Shown here: in pieces, positions 33,234-47,787 of the stretch
Position numbering within the stretch: position 1 is the first letter of the stretch
How the letters are laid out: each line of letters opens with the position of its first letter
Origin: Allium sativum
Lineage: Eukaryota > Streptophyta > Magnoliopsida > Asparagales > Amaryllidaceae
Assembly: GCA_030737875.1 (NCBI GenBank)
Contig: CM060912.1
Location: 459,176,310 to 459,240,309 of the forward strand
Length of the DNA: 64,000 nucleotides
Direction of reading: 5' to 3'
Made by a program: the position numbers and the translations under genes
Notes under the pieces: model-generated
What the model saw: the letters and a program-made list of their open reading frames with translations, nothing else
What the model was told of the DNA's origin: nothing
Databases searched by the model: none

Positions 33234-36200
33234 TGTAACGAACCGCAAATCCGTACTATCTGAGTTGACTACATACATTACACATCCAACCCAAATATCA
33301 AAGAAATACGAATCATTTTTTTTAGAAGAAAAAAGTAGAAGAAGAACAGAAATGACAACATAGAATCTCATATCGCAGCGGAACAAAATATAATATATCA
33401 TAACTTTTGAAATACAAATTTTAACTGTATACCATACAATTATCAGAGTACAACACTTACAACACAGCGGAAAAACAATGACTAAATATCTAACATTGAA
33501 GCCTCCTACTCCAAGCTCCTTTAGGTAGATGCGTAAAATCCTGAACTACTTGACTACCCATACAAATTTAGGCACCCAAGAGTTTAAGTAAAACAAAACA
33601 AAATAAACTCCAGGTCAGTCATGGAACTGGTATGAGTAAACAATTTAAAACAGTTTGCGAAAATAAACAATATCTCATAAGACCACACCGCATAACACGG
33701 AACGGGTTTTTCCCTTATGAGAATCCAAAACACTTGATTTAACTTTCAAAAATCCTTTTGAAAGAAACGATAATCTTTGTATAAAACTCTTTTGATATTA
33801 TAATAGTGTCTAAATCAAATAAATAGAAATCTAGTGGAACGCTTTCATCTCACGCTCCACATACATAATATACAATCAAAACCGCGAGCACTTATTTGGT
33901 AATGAATTTTCAACTATGACAGGGTATGGAACCACCTTCCGATAGTGTATCTGTAGAGGAGAATACATTGGGTGCAATAAGAACATCTTGTAACCCGGCC
34001 ACACATGACCGACCACTCATTTCGCTTGAGTGTATCGAATGTATATGACCAACGGTTGGGATCAATAACCACTTCCCGAATGGGATAGCATCGAATAGAA
34101 TAAAGAATGAAATGAATTTCTCTAGATAGGTGATAATACACCCAAATTGGAAGCTACACACTTAGCCATGCTGCCTGCCCGATTTTTGTCATTTCCCGGT
34201 TGTTGAGGCCTGAGGCTACGATTACTTATCATTCATTGATAACACGATCACTTTGAATGTCACATTGTCAGATCCGTTAATCATTAATTGATTTGCACAA
34301 ATATATTATGGATATTATGCTAAGAGAATAAATTCTCCGCCACCATATATATTTGTACAGAACAATCATATGCGATCATTGGAAATACTCTGTCAGACAT
34401 TCGTCTATATACGTTCGTTCTGAGATTGAACGAAACCGAAGGCACAATTTCCATTAATAGAAAAATCCCTTGCGCTCTACTCCGTCTCCGATTATCTTCA
34501 TATAATCTGATTCGCAACGCTACTGCCAATACGGAGTGGTTCTCGGATAATAATCCAACTGGTCTCTCCATATTGACAACGATATTGGCAAACACTTTGA
34601 TAGTCGGTTATTTAACTATCGAAGAAAAACAAACATCCATTCATAACATCAAACAATCACTGGGCCCTTAATTAATATTTCATCAATTAAATCACTACTC
34701 CATTTCCTTATCAATATTTGTTAACCAAATATTTTCAACCATCATCTTGGCCTTATTCGCTATTTGGAAAACATTTCCATATATCGCCTCCTTTGATTTT
34801 CTATACATAGAAAATATCTTCTATTTATGATTGGAAAACATTCCAATTACTTATCTCTTTCACACCCGTTCATTTCTACACTCAGGAAATATTTATTTAT
34901 TATATTTCCAAAATTCCACTTCCTTGGGTTAAAACGAATGTTGTGTAAAACATCGTTACAACAACCCAAAACACTGCATTCAACTAACTCTTATTCAAAC
35001 ATTTCTCTTTGAGACTGGAACTTGCTATTTATCGGTTAAAAATGAAATCAATCAAGTTGGGGGTATAACTATCTCTCAGATCTTGACTGAAAACATCCTT
35101 AACTTCAAAACGGGCAAGACCACTTACCTCGAATAATCAACATCATACAAACCAATTATTCATTTTTAAACCCATATATGTTTCACTTTCTAATTTTATC
35201 AAATTTAACTATAGATTTCCCTTTTGTTTATAACATTCTGTTTTAATTTCGTTTCCTTATCGAATTCTATATATATCGATATATCGATTCCTAATTATCA
35301 AATCTTCTTAAAATATTCTAACTCCTTAATTTTCCAGAAAAATTCGCCATAGCCTCCTTTGTACCAGTCAATAGTTCAAACCTCAACTCGCCTCACTAGG
35401 CCCTTTCCATTCAAAAAGAAAATCAAAAAGCCAAGTGGCTTGCCGATTCGGCGCATAAAAACTCATATGGAATTTAAACGTGTACCTTTTTGTCGGGCAC
35501 ACGAATTAATCTTCAAACACTTTATTCCATACCTGTCTAGCCCATATACGTCCATTTCCAATTTATTTCAACTCAATCTGGTCAATTTAACTTAATTCGC
35601 TAATTTATTCCTTAATTAGCTCTTTTGTCTATTCCACTTTTCAATTGAGCATATCATGTTCAAATATATTTTAATTTACTTATTAACCAATCAAATTCCA
35701 TTTTTAACTCAAGTTTCGTATTCGATTTAAAATATAAATTCTCAAATCTCATTCACTTATTCAAAGCCCATTGTCATATCAAAAATTGATTAACTAATTA
35801 TGATTCAAATTAATTAATTCTATTCCATAATTAAAAATATGATTTTTGTTTCAGAAATCAGTTCGCTTACTCCAGTTGATCTCATATTACTTTATATATC
35901 AAGTCTGAATTTTTCTAATGGACATTCAGATTTTATTTACTTAAAATCCTTTTTATTAATCTAAATAAACCGTTACGGCTTTATAATGGTTATGGCGCTG
36001 CTTTTCTGAAAATTTGATTTTGACATAACACAAATCTATAAGACGAAATCGAGATTTTTCTCTTCCATTAGAAAACCATTATCAAATCAGTCCTGACGGT
36101 TCTTGTTTCAAAGAATTCTGACTTAAATTGAGTTCTGTATACTCACTTGAAGTTCGAAATGCCAATTTATGAACTGTCGTGCTGCGGCGAGTTAGTTTTA

Positions 36201-37605
36201 ATTATATTTAAATATAAACGTTTAAATTTCGTTTATAACAAATTTCAACTCCATTCTAATATATTATATACACACACACACACATATATTAAATCCAGTT
36301 TTCAAATCCAACTTAATATTTCCGATTATTTCTAATCGTCGATTTTCCATTACTTAGTTATTCATTCAATTACAACTCCATTTCTATTATTATTTTCGAA
36401 TTCCATTAGAAATAAATTATTATATAGAATTCATGAAATTGAATTCTAAATAAATATATATATCCTCTGGATTTTTCCCATTTCAGTTTATATTTCGAAT
36501 TTCAAAATAAAAACCGTCATTCCCTTTTTGAAACGATTTCCAATTCACTTTCAAATTCATACTTGAATTTATAATTCCACATTTATCCCATGATAATTAT
36601 TCCACTTTATAAACATCGTTTATAAATTTTCTTCCTTGTTTTATACATTAAACAAGTTCCATTTTAAAACCCATTTGAAACCAAATTTCTATATTTGGAA
36701 TACTTTATTTATAATAAATTATATATATATATACAGTGAATTTATTTTCATATTTAAAATTCTATTTAATACAATCCAAATATTTTTCTTTTTCTGAAAA
36801 TATTTATTTAAATCAATTCGATCTAATCGAATTCAAATCATAAATCCATACAGATTTATTTTAATTCAATTCTCATTCCAACCATTGGTATAATTTCATC
36901 GTTCCTTATTAACATGATTCCCAATTCTCAATTTAAATTCATTTTTGAATTTAAATATTTAAATTATCCAAATGATAATTTTTCCATTTTAGTTATAAAC
37001 ACCGTTTTTAAATTCACTTTAAGTCTCTGCATTATCCAATGAAAATAACTCCATTTTATTTATAAACACCATTTATAAATTTACTTCAATTTCCTGTGTT
37101 ATTTAGTTTATAAACATCATTTATAAATTCATCACTTCAATTTCCTGTATGATTTAATTTATAAACATCGTTTATAAATTCAATAATTGTTTTATTTATT
37201 CAAACAAGTTAATATCTCTAGCCCGTTTTAAATTCAATCTTTATTTTTGAAAAATAGAATTTCCATTTCAAATCTCGAAATATCCTTTTCATGGTATTTT
37301 TATAAATCAACATTTTGAGCCTAGTCATATTTAAACACTCAAACCACCCAATTATCAATCAACACATCATATATGATAATATATATGTGAAAACAAACAA
37401 TAATAAATTTTGAGGAATCCAGGTGGATCCCTCCAACTTGCTTTCCTGCATCCACAGACGTTAGCCAACATAAATAATACCCATCCTGCTTCGAGGCAGG
37501 ATATCGCGGTATAGAAGGTCATCCACTATCATAGCGTGGGGCGTATAGGGTCATCCGCTAATGATACTGCGGGCATCCGCTAATGGTACTACGGGAATCC
37601 AACCA

Positions 37606-37652
<47 letters not shown>

Positions 37653-37693
37653 ACCACAAACACCAAGCCTAAATAACTAATATATATTTAATA

Positions 37694-40220
37694 CAGGAAA
37701 CTACTTACAAGGACAAGCGGTATTAATATTTTATCCATAAGGATACGCGCTTAAATTTTTATCCAAAAGGACATAACCCTAAAATTTCCGTCGCCCCTTT
37801 CTTCTCTGATTTCTTCTTCCGCTCCTTTCTCTCTTCTCAGATTTCTTCTCCCATGAAATCAACAAATCAAAATTAACGAAATCATCTCAACTGGAAATCG
37901 AATCAAATCAAATCCGCCTACTATCTTACAATCGATCCTCAAACATGAATCGAACAACAAAATCTAGGGCATGAAATCGATCTGAAGAATCAACCTCGAT
38001 TGATTTTTTTTTTGCTATAATCATTATAATTTAATGTTCATTTCTGCCGACTAGATTTTTTAATTTCGCAAGGTGATTCATGGTTTTTTTTTTCTTCAAT
38101 TTTAATGTTCAACTTTTAAGCAGTTGGGTATCATTTTTATATTTTTCTAGGTATCATTTTTGTTTATTTACCACTGTTTTATATTCGTTTGATGTGGTTT
38201 TAATGTTGTATTTATTTTGTAGTTGTGATGTTTCATTATCTATGTATTACAGTCGAACCTATTTCATTTTTAAAAAATCAAACTGTGATGAAAACATTTT
38301 TTGGCATTAATTTTTCTCTAAAACGTTGCAGCAGTTTTAAGGTATAATTTTTATATTTTTTAAGGTATCATTTTTATTGTATTAATAGTGTTATGCTGTT
38401 CTGTTTATAGTTTTGGTGCTATATTACTTTTGTTCTTGCACTGATGCATCAGTTTTGCTACTCAAACGAATTTATTTCATTTTAAACAATCAAATTGTGA
38501 TTCGAACATTTTCTGTATTACTTTTGTTGTTAAAATATTAAAGAAGTTTTAAGGTATCATTTTTATATTTTTTAAGGTATCAGTTTTATATTTTCTAGTT
38601 GAATTTACATTGTAGAAGTTTTTAGGTATCATTTTTATATTTTTTTAGTTATCAGTTTTATATTTTCTAGTTTAATTTACATCATAGAAGATTTTAGGTA
38701 GATTTTTGTTGTTTGCTTTGGCAATTGACTTTTTTTGATACACAACATTAATTTTAACTGATAGCCACTGATAAAAAAAATAACACCCACCTACTCAATT
38801 CAAATCTCACAAAAATAATATTTATTCGCAATAATACCTACTGATTAAAAATATAATAGCAATCAATTCAATTCAATTGTCACAAAAATGAGATTATTCT
38901 CAGTAATACACAATAATAACCACTTGTATCATATGATACCTACAATGATACATAACTGATTTAATATGATACATTTTTTTCCTACACAATTTAAGTACAT
39001 AGAACACTGCTCCCCATTCAAAGCATGCATTCATGCATTTACTTTTACTTGTATGCAATCCAGTCTTCAATTCAAGTAATCTCCAGCAACATGCAGTATC
39101 TGCAAGTATTTCATACACAATCAAAACTTATACCAACATAATACTGGAAATTCAACTAGAAAATATAAAACTGATACCTAAAAAAAAAGATATCTAAAAA
39201 CTGCTATGATGTAAATTCATGTTGAAAATATAAAACTGATACCTAAAAAAATATAAAAATGATACCTAAAAACTGCTATGATGTAAATTCATGTTGAAAA
39301 TATAAAACTGATACTTAAAAAAATATAAAAATGATACCTAAAAACTGCTATGATGTAAATTCATGTTGAAAATATAAAACTGATACCTAAAAAAATATAA
39401 AAATGATACCTAAAAACTGCTGTGATGTAAATTCATGTTGAAAATATAAAACTGATACCTAAAAAAATATAAAAATGATACCTAAAAACTGTTATGATGT
39501 AAATTCATGTTGAAAATATAAAAATGATACCTAAAAACTGCTTTGATATATTAAAGGAAAACTAATGAATAAAAATGTTTACATCCCACTTTGATTGATT
39601 AAAATGACATAATTTCGATTGAGTTGCAAAGTTAATGCAACAGTACAAGTACAAAACTAATATATCACGAAAATAAATTAACACAGAAGCATAACACTGT
39701 AATAACAAGAAAAATGATACCTTAAAAAAATGGGAAAATGATACCTACGAACTGCTACTACATTCACCATCCAAAAAAGTAACTTCCGTCATTTATCTCT
39801 GTCGTTCGTCTCTCTCGTTCGATTTTCTACGACGAATTCGCAAAATTAAAATCACGAAATCATCTTTACTGCCTATCGAATCAAAATAAAAATCCGCAGC
39901 ACTTTAGACAGATGTCAAGATCAGATCTGATCGAGAGATCAATACGCTCGAGAGTGATTTTGCAATTTGAATCAGAAGAAAAAAATGTGCTGGAGAAGAA
40001 AAAAAAGGCGCTGGAGAAGAGAATTAGAGATCGAGAGAAAAAACTGCGTTCGAGGAAAATAGAACGAGAAACTCGCAAGATAGGAGCATCGAAGATGAAA
40101 CAGGCACGTGATTTAGAGAATTAAACTATAATTAGTGTATTGTCCTTTTGAGTAAAATTTTAGTGGGCTGCCCTTATGAATAAAAAGGCCCTTACTTTTG
40201 TCCTTGTCGTTAATTGTCCC
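37694..40220. mobile_element. Mutator-like (MULE) foldback element, non-autonomous, 2527 bp
   Basis: Precisely absent from the middle LTR. Flanked by a perfect 9-bp duplication TATTTAATA (37685-37693 and 40221-40229), the size typical of Mutator elements. The ends are degenerate inverted repeats of about 85 bp: both contain ACAAGGACAA about 14-16 bp in, then CATAAGG, then AAAAGGACA. Inside, the left half (38340-38700) carries repeats of GGTATCATTTTTATATTTTT and the right half (39150-39567) carries the complementary ATGATACC units in a 72-bp tandem array, so the two halves can fold on each other. No transposase is visible. A 70-codon highly charged frame (39912-40124, Lys/Glu/Arg-rich) lies near the right end and may be captured sequence. 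Confidence 0.85.
39208..39567 (+). repeat. 72-bp tandem array inside the MULE
   Basis: GATGTAAATTCATGTTG recurs at 39208, 39280, 39352, 39424 and 39496, exactly 72 bp apart. Each unit contains the two related words AAACTGATACCTAAA and AAATGATACCTAAA. The reverse complement of the unit occurs about twice at 38551-38700. Confidence 0.95.
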
Positions 40221-41678
40221 TATTTAATAATAGCCACAATAATATTTTAATGCAACCAAACAACCATCAATTATTTTTAACGACTAAAAATAATTCTAAA
40301 TAATAAATTGAGTGAGATTTACTCCCCGTGTTTGTGATAGGCATTGGAATGTTTTGTTAAACTGAAATCGAACCAGCATTTAACTTTTCCCAAGCTCTTG
40401 CTGCTATCTCGAATAAATTCTAATCTAAAAATGTATGAACTAATTTAAACATGGCTAACAGTTTAATTTACTAGCTAGTTTTTAATTAAATAAATTTAGT
40501 ATTTTACCCTAATTTTTCTTGTTTGCATTGTTCAGTAAATACATGTTGAACTAATGAAAATAACGACCTTCCCAAAGCCTCTGCAAAAAGATTCAAGACT
40601 GTTAAACCCTTCTTCACCCACACTACACTGTAACCTCTCCAACAGTCCATGGTTGACATCTCCTCATTCACCTTATCACCCAAAAACAATTATCGAACCA
40701 ATAATCAATGCAGTTATCTCCCAAATTTTCAGACCTGCTTCCAACACTTTACTGTTGAAGCACTACCACAATTTACTGACTTAACCCATTTTCTGTTCGT
40801 TACTTCCCTTCTTGGTTACCAAGACCAAACGCGATTCCCATTTGAAAACCCAAAACCATTTGCATCACTTCAAAAAGTACAGCTCCTCAAATCAATCGCA
40901 CCACTCATCCAAGTCTGTCATCCCCAAATTAAACTATACAGTTTGTACTCCCTTCTCTACAATCACAGCAACACCCCAGAATAGATTTCTTCACTCCTGA
41001 AGCTTCCACCCACCATCCATTGATCGAGCTCGCACCTTCTTATAAGCCGCTGTACTGACATTTCCACGCATGACAGCCCAGTAAAAGTACGAACAACTTT
41101 AGCACAGATTCCACCCTTTTTCTCCCCACTAAATCGGCTTCACCCCAGGATTTCCACGCTGCACACACTTCTGAACGCGAGCTGCTTCTTCAGCTCGACA
41201 TACAACGATACTCGCGACACCATTACCCACCCAGTATCACCCCATTCCTAAATACAAAACCCTAAATCGAGACTTTTATCCACATCGCAACATCATAGAG
41301 CCACCCACGGATGATCGAAATTCATCGTTGCACAAATACCCACTTCGCCCGAATCCTATGTCGGCCTCCCGTGAATCCGCAGTGACCTCCTCGTTCCATC
41401 GCACCTCTCAACCTGGTCGAAATCATCTTCTGAACTCAGCGGCAACCCCGTTACCAAATGCCACTTCGATTTTCTTAGCGCGAGCTCCTTTATCACACTT
41501 TGTTTGATTTCACAGCCTTCGCGATTTGAAGTAGCGATTTCGATTTCTGAGATTTAGAAGAGGATCGGTTTATTTTGATTTTTATAAGAGAAATTGTGGC
41601 CATTTCTGTTTTGAAGACTCTGATTTGAATTAATTTACAAAAGCTCTAAAAAATGAAAAGAACAGAGGATAGTCGCGA

Positions 41679-41685
41679 TTTTATA
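41679..41685 (-). promoter_or_regulatory. TATA box of family A LTR (left copy)
   Basis: Minus-strand TATAAAA, 526 bp from the LTR start; the equivalent in the middle LTR is at 49284-49290 (537 bp). Transcription from here would include about 5.9 kb of LTR as leader. Confidence 0.5.
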
Positions 41686-42211
41686 CAGAACAATAACTTG
41701 GTCATTAAGGAATAGGGGAGTACAAGTAGGTCTGCTGTAGGATTTTGAAAATATTTAGATTCTAATTTGATTTAATACCTATCCATTAAATTTTATAATA
41801 ATATAATTCAGGGTTCCAAGCTCCAACTGAAACACAACAACTAACGTATTTAGGGTTTAACCACTATTTTAAATGCTCTGAAACAAGTTCTGAAGCCTCA
41901 TTCTATCGTCTGGAAAAATAATAATTTAAATCGATATAAATTAATTTCAAAATAATTTATTCTTTGATAATAAAATATTATTATTGTCGTTTTTATTCAG
42001 TTAGAATTTATATTGATTATCTGAATCAATTTCAATACAGTTTAAATCTTCGAATTCAGTTATATTTCGAATTACGATAATTCGATATATTCTAAACTAA
42101 AATATATTCGATTATTAAGTCGATAACTCAATATAAAAATTCATTTGTATTTTTAATTCAATATTTAAAAAATAAAATAAAATTAATCGATCAAAAATAC
42201 GGGTCGTTACA

Positions 42212-43365
42212 TTCTTTCACCCTTAAAAGAATTTCGTCCCCGAAATTACTAAGGTAGGAAAAGAGATACAAACCCATTTACTTTCCAAAAATTCACTTAC
42301 GTTGAAACTCAACTCTTCATATTCCAACAAATTTAGTTCTACCAAAACTTTTGGTTTTAATTCATATCGCACATTATATATACTTACATTCATTTAATCC
42401 AAATGATTCTCAATCAATATTTCACATCCAATTTATATTCCATTCATATGTATTCGAATTTATTCAAATTGATTTAAATCAATTTATTCACTTCGATCCA
42501 TTTAACTTGCTTAAGTTAAATTTTAATTCCAGAATTCAAATTCCTAGGCTTTCATTTCAAATCCTTTTGAAATCACATAAATATATAGATATGTTTATTT
42601 CCATTTCGATTTCAAAATATTTGAATTTTCAAACCAACTTGTTTTCTTTCAAACAAATTTCCATCAAAACTTTTCTAAGGTAGCAATCCATCACTTAGAA
42701 ACTCAAAAATGAACACCGATAATGCTGCAGTCATTATCAGAATTATTTTCTACCGACTGAAGAGAGTTCAGTGCTTAAACAATTTCAAAATCCATTCAAA
42801 AATGATTTTTATTCAAAAATCCTTCTAAAATAAAGTTATATTATTTTAATATACATCAAAAAATATTCAAACACCTAGGACTTAAAATTCCAAATTCTGG
42901 TTTGAATTCAATTTTAATTCATCTCATTTGTATATCTCATTCATACACAAATTTTACTTGGTTATACATAACCATTTCAATTTTATAATCTTATTTGATT
43001 ATAATATATCAACCAACACATTCATATAATATAATAATTTCAATAAAATTATTCCTTCTATAACAAAATATAGTTTTGGGTAAAATTATTTCATCTACCC
43101 ACTTTAAAACAATATCTTGTCGAATTTCTCTACTCAAGTGTTTATAAATTCCTATCGACCTCGTGGCATCCCACGATTCGATCAGAATTCATAACCCACT
43201 CAACTAGATTAGCCAACACAATATAAAACAACTTTTATATCAATTAACAAATACACTCTCTCGTATATATACACTCAACTCATTCTAGGGTACTACTGAC
43301 CCTATTTCTAATGAGCACAACCCACCAAAGCCTAGGTGTTTGCTCAACTTAAGCTCTGATACCAC
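42212..43365 (-). other. Family A internal region 1 (no gag-pol)
   Basis: Polypurine tract at the left edge: minus-strand AAGGGTGAAAGAA (42212-42224) preceded by GGGGACGAAATTC, as in element E. Primer-binding site at the right edge (43353-43364). In between lies AT-rich sequence without any gag or pol motif; the 110-codon plus-strand frame at 42351 is Phe/Ile/His-rich translation of AT-rich DNA and not a credible gene. Confidence 0.8.
43353..43364 (-). other. Primer-binding site, family A copy 1
   Basis: Minus-strand TGGTATCAGAGC, one base from the LTR end; complementary to initiator-Met tRNA. Confidence 0.9.
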
Positions 43366-46300
43366 TGTAACGAACCGCAAATCCGTACTATCTGAGTTGA
43401 CTACATACTTTACACATCAACCCCAAATATCACAGAAATACGAATCATTTTTTTTAAAAGAAAAAGGTAGAAGAAGAACATAAATAATAACATAGAATCT
43501 CACATCGCAGCGGAACAAAATATAATATATCATAACTTTTGAAATACAAAATTTTAAATGTATACCATACAATTATCAGAGTACAACACTTACAACATAG
43601 CGGAAAAACATTGACTAAATATCTAACACTGAAGCCTCCTGCTCCAAGTTCCTTTAGATAGATCTGTAAAATCCTGAACTACTTGACTGCCCATACAAAT
43701 TTGGGCACCCAAGAGTTTTGGTAAAACAAAACAAAATTAACTCCGGGTCAGTCATGGGGCAGGTATGAGTAATAAATTTAAAACAGTTTACGAAAATAAA
43801 AGATAACTCATAAGACCACGCCGCCAAACACGTAACGACTTTTCCTTTATGAGAATCCAAAACACTTGATTTAACTTTCAAAAATCCTCTTGAAAGAAAC
43901 GATAATCTTTATATCAAAACTCTTTTGATATAATAATAGTGTCTAAATCAAATAAATAGAAATCTAGTGGAACACTTTCATCTCACGCTCCACATACATA
44001 ATATACGATCAAAACCGCGTGCACTTATTTGGTAATGAATTTCCAACTATGACAAGGTATGGTACCACCTTCCGAAAGTGTATCTCTAGAGGAGAATACA
44101 CTGGGTTCAACAAGAACATCTTGTAACCCGGCCACACATGATTGACCACTCATTTCGCTTGAGTGTATCGAATGTATATCACCAACGGTTGGGATCAACA
44201 ACCGTTTCTCAAATGGGACAACATCGAATAGAATAAAGAATGAAATGAATTTCTCTAGATAGGTGATAATACAACCTAATTGGGAGCTACCCACTTAGCC
44301 ATGCTGCCTGCCCGATTTTTGTCATTTCCCGGTTGTTGAGGCCTGAGGCTACGATTACTTATCATTCATTGATAACACAATCACTTTGAATGCCACATTG
44401 TCAGATCCGTTAATCATTAATTGATTTGCACAAATATATTATGGATATTATGCTAAGAGAATAAATTCTCCGTCACCATATATATTTGTACAGAACAATC
44501 ATATGCAATCATTGGAAATACTCTGTCAGACATTCGTCTATATACGTTCGTTTTGGGATTGAACGAAACCGAAGGCATAATTTCCATTAATAGAAAAAGC
44601 CCTTGCACTCTACTCCGTCATCGATTATCTTTATATAATCTGATTCGCAACGCTACTGCCAATACGGAGTGGTTCTCGGATGATAATCCAACTGGTCTCT
44701 CTATATTGACAACAATATTGACAAACACTTCGATAGCCGATTATTTAACTATCGAAGAAAAATAAACATCCATTCATAACATCAAACAATCACTAGGCCC
44801 TTAATTAATATTTCATCAATTAAATCACTACTCTATTTTCTTGTCAATATTTGTTAACCAAATATTTTCAACCATCATCTTGGCCTTTTTCGCTATTTGG
44901 AAAACATTTTCATATATCGCCTCCTTTGATTTTCTATACGTAGAAAATATCCTCTATTTATAATTGGAAAACATTCCAATTAATTATCTCTTTCACACCC
45001 GTTCATTTCTACACTCAGGAAATATTTATTTATTATATTTCCAAAATTCCACTTCCTTGGGTTAAAACGCATGTTGTGTAAAACATCGTTATAACAACCC
45101 AAAACGCTGCATTCAACTAACTCTTATTCAAATATTTCTCTTTGAGACTGGATCTTGCTATTTCTTGGTTAAAAATGAAATCAATCAAGTTGGGGTATAA
45201 CTACCACTCAGACCTTGACTGAAAACATCCTTAACTTCAAAACGGGCAAGACCACTTACCTCGAATAATCAGCATCGTACAAACTAATTATTCATTTTTA
45301 ATCCCATATACATTTGTCTTTCTAATTTTATCAGATTTAACTATAGATTTCCCTATTGTTTATAATATTCTATTTTAATTTCGTTTCCTTATCGAATTCT
45401 ATATATATCGATATATCGATTCCTAATTATCAAATCTTCTTAAAATATTCTAACTCCTTAAATTTCCAGAAAATTTCGCCATAATCTCCTTTGTACCGGT
45501 CAATAGTTCAAACCTCAACTCACCTCTCTACGCCCTTTCCACTCAAAAATAAAATAAAAAAGCCAAGTGGCTTGCCGATTCGGCGCATAAAAACTCATAT
45601 GGAATTTAAACGTGTACCTTTTTGTCGGGCAAACGAATTATGATCTTCTAACACTTTATTCCATACTTGTCTAACCCATATATGTCCATTTCCAATTTAT
45701 TTCAACTCAATCTGGTCAATTTAACTCAGTTCGCTAATTTATTCCTTGATTATCTCTTTTGTCTATTCCACTTTTCAATTGAACATGTCACATTCAAATA
45801 TATTTTAATTTACTTATTAACCAATCAAATTCCATTTTCAACTCAAGTTTCATATTTGATTTCGAATATAAATTCTCAAATCTCATTCACTTATTCAAAG
45901 CCCAATGTCGTATCAAAAATTGATTAACTAATTGTGGTTCAAATTAGTTAATTCTATTCCATAATTAAAAATATGATTTTTGTTTTAGAAATCAGTTCGC
46001 TTACTCCACTTGAGCTCATATTATTTTATATATCAAGTCCGAATTTTTCTAATGGACTTTCGGATTTTATTTACTTAAAATCCTTTTTATTTATTTAAAT
46101 AAACCGTTATGGCTTTATAACGGTTATGGCACTGCTTTTCTGAAAATTTGATTTTGACATAACACAAAATATATAAGACGAAATCAAGATTTTTCTCTTC
46201 CATTAGAAAACTATTACCAAATCAGTCCTGACGATTCTTGTTTCAAAGAATTCCGACTTAAATTGAGTTCTGTATACTCACTTGAAGTTCGAAACGCCAA

Positions 46301-47735
46301 TTTACGAACTGTCGTGCTACAACGAGTTAGTTTTAATTACATTTAAATATAAACATTTAAACTTCGTTTATATTAAATTTCAACTCCATTCTAATATATA
46401 TTATATATATATATATTAAATCCAGTTTTCAAAGCCAACTTACTATTTTCGATTATCTCCAATCGTCGATTTTCCATTACTTAGTCATCCATTCAATTAC
46501 TACTCCATTTCTGTTATTATTTTCTAATTCTGTTAGAAATAAATTATTATATAGAATTCATGAAGTTGAATTCTAAATATATACATATCGTCTGGATTTT
46601 TCCAAATTCGGTTTATATTTCGAATTTCGAAATAAAAACCTTCGTTTCCTTTTCAAAATGATTTCCAATTCACTTTCAAATTCATACTTGTATTTATAAT
46701 TCCACATTTATCCCATGATAATTATTCCACTTTATAAACATCGTTTATAAATTTTCTTCCTTGTTTTATACATTAAACAAGTTTCATTTTAAAACCTATT
46801 TGAAACCCAATTTCTATATTTGGAATACTTTATTCATAATAAATTGTATATATATACACAGCGAATTTATTTTCATATTTAAAATTTGAACTTCTATTTA
46901 ATACAATCCAAATATTTTTCTTTTTCTGAAAATATTTATTTAAATCAATTCGATCTAATCGAATTCAAATCATAAATCCATATGGATTTATTTTAATTCA
47001 ATTCTCATTCCAACCATTGGAATAATTTCCTCGTTCCTTATTAACATGATTCCCAACCCTCAATTTAAATTCATTTTTGAATTTAAATATTTAAATTATC
47101 CAAATGATAATTTTTCCATTTCAGTTATAAACACCATTTTTAAATTCACTTTAATTCTCTGCATTATCCAATGAAAATAATTCCATTTTATTTATAAACA
47201 CCACTTATAAATTTACTTCAATTTCCTGCGTTATTTAATTTATAAACATCGTTTATAAATTCATCACTTCAAATTCCTGTATTATTTAATGTATAAACAT
47301 CATTTATAAATTCAATACTTGTTTTATTTATTCAAACAAGTTAATATCTCTAGCCCATTCTAAATTCAATCTTTATTTTTGAAAATAGAATTTCCATTTC
47401 AATTCCCGAAATATCCATTTCATGGTATTTTTATAAATCAACATTTTGGTCCCAGTCATATTTAAATAATCAAACCAACCAATTATCAATCAACACATCG
47501 TATATGATAATATATATGTGAAAACAAACAATAATAAATTTTGAGGAATCCAGTTGGATCCCTCCAACCTGATTTCTACATCCGTAGACGTTAGCCAACA
47601 TAAATAATGTCCATCCTTCTTCGAGGTAGGATATCACGGTATAGAAGGTCATCCACTATCATAGCGTGGGGCGTATATGGTCATCCGCTAATGGTACTGC
47701 GGGCATCCGCTAATGGTACTGCGGGAATCCGACCA

Positions 47736-47787
<52 letters not shown>

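Larger units (their letters stand above)
33234..42211 (-). repeat. Family A LTR, left copy (with DNA transposon inside)
   Basis: On the plus strand starts TGTAACGAACCGCAAATCC and ends GGGTCGTTACA before the polypurine tract. Collinear with 43366-49827 except for the 2527-bp insertion at 37694-40220. Very AT-rich apart from 40550-41580, which lies just downstream (minus strand) of the TATA box. AT microsatellite near 37611-37649. Near 37540-37590, short tandem copies of CATCCGCTAATGGTACTGCG occur, shared with 47690-47730. The short open frames are not conserved as proteins. Confidence 0.85.

Noticed and set aside
33910..34595. Small open frames in family A LTRs that recur in other copies (e.g. 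frames with ERPVGLLSENHSVLAVALR)
   Set aside because: They recur because the DNA repeats. The frame breaks at different places in each copy, so no protein constraint is evident.
42351..42683. 110-codon plus-strand frame in the family A interior (also 49967-50299) as an accessory gene
   Set aside because: Low-complexity Phe/Ile/His composition as expected from AT-rich DNA, on the strand opposite to the element; no family recognised.
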